Shown here piece by piece: positions 60,435-64,000 of a stretch of 64,000 nucleotides of DNA (position 1 is its first letter; every line of letters begins with the position of its first letter). Below the pieces are notes generated by a model. It was not told the DNA's origin, made no database searches, and worked only from the letters and a program-made list of their open reading frames with translations. Source of the DNA: JAPLHP01 sp963720375 (GTDB taxonomy: Bacteria; Chloroflexota; Dehalococcoidia; UBA2247; RBG-13-53-26); the NCBI GenBank assembly GCA_963720375.1, contig CAVRFM010000019.1, positions 104,701 through 168,700 on the forward strand, read 5' to 3'. The position numbers and the translations under genes were made by a program.

Positions 60435-62933
60435 TCAGGTCATGGCACATCTGGCATAAAGGGATCGCATGCTGGCAGGGGGAACTGTCTCATAGCCCAT
60501 GCCTCGGTATCCACGCAGGCGCTTCTGAAACATCCGCAGCAATGTTGGGCTCCCTCGATCCACATAGTCATATATTCGGACCTCCGCCTTCCCAGAATGG
60601 AGACGCTGCAGTCGCCCAGCATACTGTACCAGAGTTCCCTTCCAAGAGACAGGCATGGCTAGGAAGAGTGTGTCAAGCCGCGCATCATCGAATCCCTCAC
60701 CAATATATCGTCCGGTAGCCAGTAGGACCAGTTTCTCGCTATCGGGAATGCCAGATATTTGCTCGGCTACTTCGCGACGCTGTCGAATTCCCATACCGCC
60801 ACGGAGCACCACCACATTGGACACAGACCCTGCCAGCCTCTTGGCAAAGAATTCCAGGTGCTCCCTTCGCTCCGTCAGCAGGATGGGAGAGCGTCCCTCC
60901 TCTAGAGCTTGGTGTAGGTCCTCAAGTATCAACTGATTCCGCGCTTCGTCAGCCGCCAGCGCGGCGTAGATATCATGAATGGACGGTTCGTCTTCCTGCG
61001 GAGGTGTCACAAAACTGGTCTCCCGGCAGACGAGGAGATGCCGCAGTGACCTTTGAGCCCCATGGTCTTTGGGGCTAATGACATGCCGTATTGGGCCACA
61101 TTGCATCAGGATGATAGGCTGTTGACCATCACGCCGATACGGTGTGGCAGTGAGGCCGAGCACATAGCGAGCCTTAACTTGCCGCAGCACGTGCTCAAAA
61201 GTGACTGCAGGAAGGTGATGGCATTCATCCACTACTACATGGCCATAGTGAGCGATGAAATCCTCTACCTCGCCCTTCCTGACAAGGCTCTGGAGCATGG
61301 CTACATCAACGAGGCCAGACTGTTGTTCTTACCCCCACCAATTTGGCCTATCTTTGCCGGATCTACGTGCAGAAAACGTTGCCAGTTGGGCTCGCCACTG
61401 CTCTAGAAGGGGGCTGCGGTGCACTAATACAAGTGCACTTGTGCTTCTTGCAGCAATCATATAGATGCCGACTACTGTCTTACCTGAACCAGAAGGCGCC
61501 ACGAGCACACCGTTGTCGTGGCGGATCAACTCGGAGGTCGCCGTCTTCTGGGTTGATGTGAGCCTCCCATAAAAAGTAGCCTCGATCTCCGTGCCCTGGA
61601 AGCGTTCGTCCACCAAATCGAGCGTTGATACCAAAGGTCTGCAGCAGTTCCTGCAATTGGTCAAGGCAGCCGCGAGGAATGCCCAGGTGTCTTGGAAACT
61701 CCTCGACACAACAGATCACTCTCGGAGTCAAGGCGGTAGACAAGCGAAGACTCTGTCTCTTGTAGAACTCCGGATTCTGGAAAGCAGCCAGGCGTTTGAT
61801 CCTATTGAGTAGCGACGAGGGTAGTCCTTCCTTCTCAACATAAATAAGGTTCCCCATCACTACTCTGACTTTGGCAGGGAAGGGACCGGCCAAAGCTAGT
61901 TCCTGCAGCCCTCTCGTGGCTACCATGGCCCACGGCTGTTCTTCTTCACCAGTTGAGCTTCTGCACACTCCCATCACCTGTCCGCTGCGAACCGCTGCGC
62001 GGACTACCTCTTCAAGGGCAGATGGATCCAATCGGGCGATGGAGGCCAGAAAGGCCCACTGGTCCTGGTGAGGTCTTAGGTTCTCATCCAAGAAGAGGGT
62101 GTTGCCCTTCTCCGCTGGTTCCTTTTGCAGCGGCAGGGCAATTAGGTTGCCGAAGCCTCCTTTGGGAAGGTTGTCCTGATTGGGGAAGATCTGGTCATAG
62201 GAGTCCATCCCCAACTGATGGCGGCATGACATGGTCTCAGTCAGTAAGTAGCAGCCGAGCTTGCGTGCCGTTGAAGCCGGGACCGCATCGGAGAAGAATA
62301 CCCAGATATGAGCACCGCTCCCTGACCGAGAACGCTCAACCACTGCTGGAATAGCCATGCGGCGGCACGTTTCTAGAAACGCGACAGCATCCTCCATCCA
62401 CGACTGCTTGTCGAAGTCGACGGCCAGCAGGTAGCAGGTTTCATTCTGCAGAAGAGGGTAGATTCCAATGATGTGTCTTCCCTCCAGATGGTACTGAATC
62501 ACTCCGTCGCTCACCGGGGTGAAGTCCCGATTAGGGCAGTCGCCGCACTTTGTATTCGGTGCGCCACAAAGCATTGGGTTCCACCGGTGGCTGCAAACTG
62601 GGCTATAGCCTATCTTGCGACTCTTCAGGCTCCACCAGAGTCTGGCAAACACGTCCTCCCGTCCGCGAAACAGGGAACGAAACAGCCTGATCTTTCCCAA
62701 CAAAGGCGAATCGTTGTTGACAGCCGGAATGGTGCCAGCCATTTTCAGGGTAGCTACCGGAGGGTTGAAGAGCGCGCTGTTGAAATCCTCTGGATCTACT
62801 GGGAGTGACTCGGCAGGCGCTCAAACTCGTGGGATAGACGGCGGTTCTCAGCAAGCAATCGGTCCCGCTCGGCGGTTACTGTCTCCAGTTGCCGCCGCAG
62901 TCGCTCAAGTTCATTCCTATCGTCGATTGCCAC
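60435..62933 (-). pseudogene. TOTE-type primase (AEP)-helicase conflict protein, multiply frameshifted
   Basis: GTG 62933 with AAGGAAG upstream opens a coiled coil (LERLRRQLETVTAERDRLLA). After a frameshift near 62805 comes an archaeo-eukaryotic primase domain: FRSLFRGREDVFARLW, zinc-type CGAPNTKCGDCPNRDF, the catalytic LLAVDFDKQSW, and RSRSGSGAHIWVFF. After another shift near 61630 comes a superfamily II helicase: Walker A APSGSGKTVVG, DECHHLPAVTF, LTATPYRRDG, GRYIGEGFDDARLDT and QYAGRLQR. Two further compensating shifts lie near 61375 and 61335. The stop is at 60435. Full length would be about 830 aa, the usual single-chain form of TOTE conflict proteins. At least four lesions make it non-functional if the sequence is right. 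Confidence 0.83.
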
Positions 62934-63043
62934 CTGATTCTTCCTTTGCAGGGACCGCTATCTGTGTCTATAGATGACGTCAAGATGCTTGGCTGTCTTT
63001 GTCTTGGTGACCACGAGGAAACCGTTCTACAGATGAACTCGCA

Positions 63044-63361
63044 TCAAATCCTCAGGTCAAGAGCAAAGATGATTGCCTTTCCCACGGCGATCATCTTCGT
63101 AGGGGAAAGCGTTGTGATTCGCTGACTTAGTCTGGACTTGGGAACGGTAAGAATGTTGTCTAGGTTCACCGCACACTCTGTTGGCATTCCGTCTTCTGGC
63201 CCTAGGGGCACTTCTACCGGAATACCACGAATAGTGCGGGTGACCATGGCCACTGTAACCGAAGTCCTAACCTTGTAGGCAGAATCTCTCGACAGTAACA
63301 GTGCCGGGCGTCTGCCGATTGGCAGAGGCAGTTCCGCCCACCATATCTCGCCTCGGCGCAC
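63044..63361 (-). CDS. mazF: MazF/PemK-family mRNA interferase toxin
   Basis: 105 aa, SH3-like barrel toxin that cleaves mRNA. MRRGEIWWAELPLPIGRRPALLLSRD is the family N-terminus (with the conserved Arg in the first loop and GRRPALLLS), followed by VTRTIRGIPVEVPL and the AVNLDNILTVPKSRL segment. The GTG start is one base after the antitoxin stop. Intact. It forms a standard antitoxin-toxin operon with the RHH gene upstream and is likely accessory cargo of the island. Confidence 0.93.
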   Translation of the reverse strand: MRRGEIWWAELPLPIGRRPALLLSRDSAYKVRTSVTVAMVTRTIRGIPVEVPLGPEDGMPTECAVNLDNILTVPKSRLSQRITTLSPTKMIAVGKAIIFALDLRI

Positions 63362-63362
63362 C

Positions 63363-63614
63363 TTACCATGACTCCTTGGGAATAACCTGACTGGCCAGGG
63401 CTACCTGGGACTCCCCCGCATCTGGTTCCTCGGGCATGGTCTCATATCCCTGTTGATAGCGTCTGTCCAGCTCTTCATACTCAATCTCTTTCAGGTAATG
63501 CTGGCATGCGCGGCGAATCAGCTCCGATCTAGCCTTGCATTGCTTCTTGGAGAGCTGATCCAGGGCCGTAAGTAGCTCGGTGTCAATAGGAACTTGTATC
63601 ACTTTCTTGGCCAT
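63363..63614 (-). CDS. mazE: RHH-type MazE-like antitoxin
   Basis: 83 aa. The N-terminal KKVIQVPIDTELLTALDQL and ARSELIRRACQHYL form a ribbon-helix-helix DNA-binding domain; the acidic C-terminal half (YEELDRRYQQGYETMPEEP) is the toxin-wrapping tail. ATG with GGAGG upstream. It precedes mazF with one base between the genes. It likely represses its own promoter at 63646-63674. Confidence 0.9.
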   Translation of the reverse strand: MAKKVIQVPIDTELLTALDQLSKKQCKARSELIRRACQHYLKEIEYEELDRRYQQGYETMPEEPDAGESQVALASQVIPKESW

Positions 63615-63645
63615 CTAATTCCTCCACATTCGATTCATAGCGAAC

Positions 63646-63674
63646 ATAATACACATAATATTACACAAGTTCAA
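63646..63674 (-). promoter_or_regulatory. mazEF promoter with overlapping direct repeats
   Basis: Minus strand TTGAAC (63674-63669), 17 bases, TATTAT (63651-63646). Two copies of ACATAAT (plus strand 63644-63650 and 63653-63659) overlap the -10 and could be antitoxin operators. Confidence 0.65.
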
Positions 63675-63754
63675 TACTTCTCTGGCTCAAGAGGGTTCGG
63701 ATATCCGGATCGTTGTTCCCGCGCGGCTTCTAGGATTGGACTGGAGGTGACCGA

Positions 63755-63850
63755 ATGCCACACGGACTGAACGAGAGTCCGGAACGTGCCGCCCAGGCAA
63801 CGGAAGTCTGGTCTGGTCAGAGCTGGGTTGCCAAGTCGAGGTCAGGGTAA
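63755..63850 (+). CDS. Possible small protein (31 aa)
   Basis: ATG with GGAGGT 7 bases upstream opens 31 codons (MPHGLNESPERAAQATEV and on). It lies between the MazEF promoter and the right direct repeat. Only the ribosome-binding site speaks for it; no family recognised. Confidence 0.25.
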   Translation: MPHGLNESPERAAQATEVWSGQSWVAKSRSG

Positions 63851-63856
63851 ACCAGT

Positions 63857-63917
63857 CAGGCTGAAGGCTAGTTTGAAGGTTCTGGTTCTGTCTACCGTGC
63901 AGTACTGCCCACGCCAG
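63857..63917 (+). repeat. Right direct repeat flanking the TOTE/MazEF island
   Basis: Partner of 60115-60175, same orientation. A looser third relative (TCAAAAGTCTTGGTTTTACC) follows at about 63960. It could be an attachment-site duplicate or one copy of a dispersed repeat. Confidence 0.6.
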
Positions 63918-64000
63918 TGGACTTGAACTGTCTCCTCAATACATTAACGCAAAGGTCTTATCAAAAGTCTTGGTTTTACCTTTTATCCTGTTTGGTGAGC

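Noticed and set aside
1..64000. CRISPR array or prophage
   Set aside because: I saw no regularly spaced direct repeats, no cas genes, and no phage capsid, portal or terminase genes.

Overview
The window looks like a chromosomal segment of a Chloroflexi bacterium, most likely class Dehalococcoidia (inference). Reasons: the order DUF177-rpmF-fabD-nusB-acpP, several CaiB/BaiF class III CoA-transferases, a GH3-type acyl-adenylate ligase, DksA-lspA-pseudouridine synthase in one operon, frequent TTG/GTG starts behind strong Shine-Dalgarno sites, and no outer-membrane biogenesis genes. No rRNA gene, phage block or CRISPR array is visible.

Layout. 0-10 kb: a plus-strand run for ribosome, fatty-acid and amino-acid synthesis (rpmF, fabD, nusB, acpP, lysA, holB, hisC), two tandem VOC proteins, a surface protein on the minus strand and hisB. 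10-28 kb: an SDR, a metallo-beta-lactamase protein, two separate pairs of CoA-transferases, gltX and glnS back to back, DksA-like/lspA/pseudouridine synthase, a transglutaminase-like TPR protein, a GalT-like HIT protein, ilvE, a PAP2 protein, a GT2 glycosyltransferase and rsmG. 28-41.7 kb: uvrB, a multi-PAS histidine kinase with two OmpR-type regulators, two small DNA-binding-type proteins, the GH3-like enzyme and a 1001-residue GGDEF/HD-GYP protein. 41.7-56.3 kb: a minus-strand type IV pilus region (prepilin peptidase, PKD surface protein, pilA, a zinc-ribbon protein with a duplicated domain, pilT, a pilM-pilN fusion, pilO, a pilin/beta-propeller protein and two prepilins). 56.3-64 kb: citramalate synthase, a PMT-type glycosyltransferase, tRNA-Gln, tRNA-Asn, then a small accessory island with a broken TOTE-type primase-helicase and a MazEF pair between direct repeats.

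How the parts fit. The most notable system is a local cyclic di-GMP circuit. A protein carrying both a c-di-GMP synthesis (GGDEF) and a degradation (HD-GYP) domain lies just upstream of a pilus region in which pilA is preceded by promoter, c-di-GMP-I (GEMM) riboswitch and terminator. A diverged second copy of the same leader precedes the minor-pilin operon. The pilus region and the TOTE gene are also where nearly all frameshifts of the window fall: prepilin peptidase, PKD protein, pilin/propeller protein, one prepilin, cimA and the primase-helicase are interrupted, while no gene before 41.7 kb is. This is either gene decay (or switching) of the pilus system or local sequence error; reads are needed to decide.
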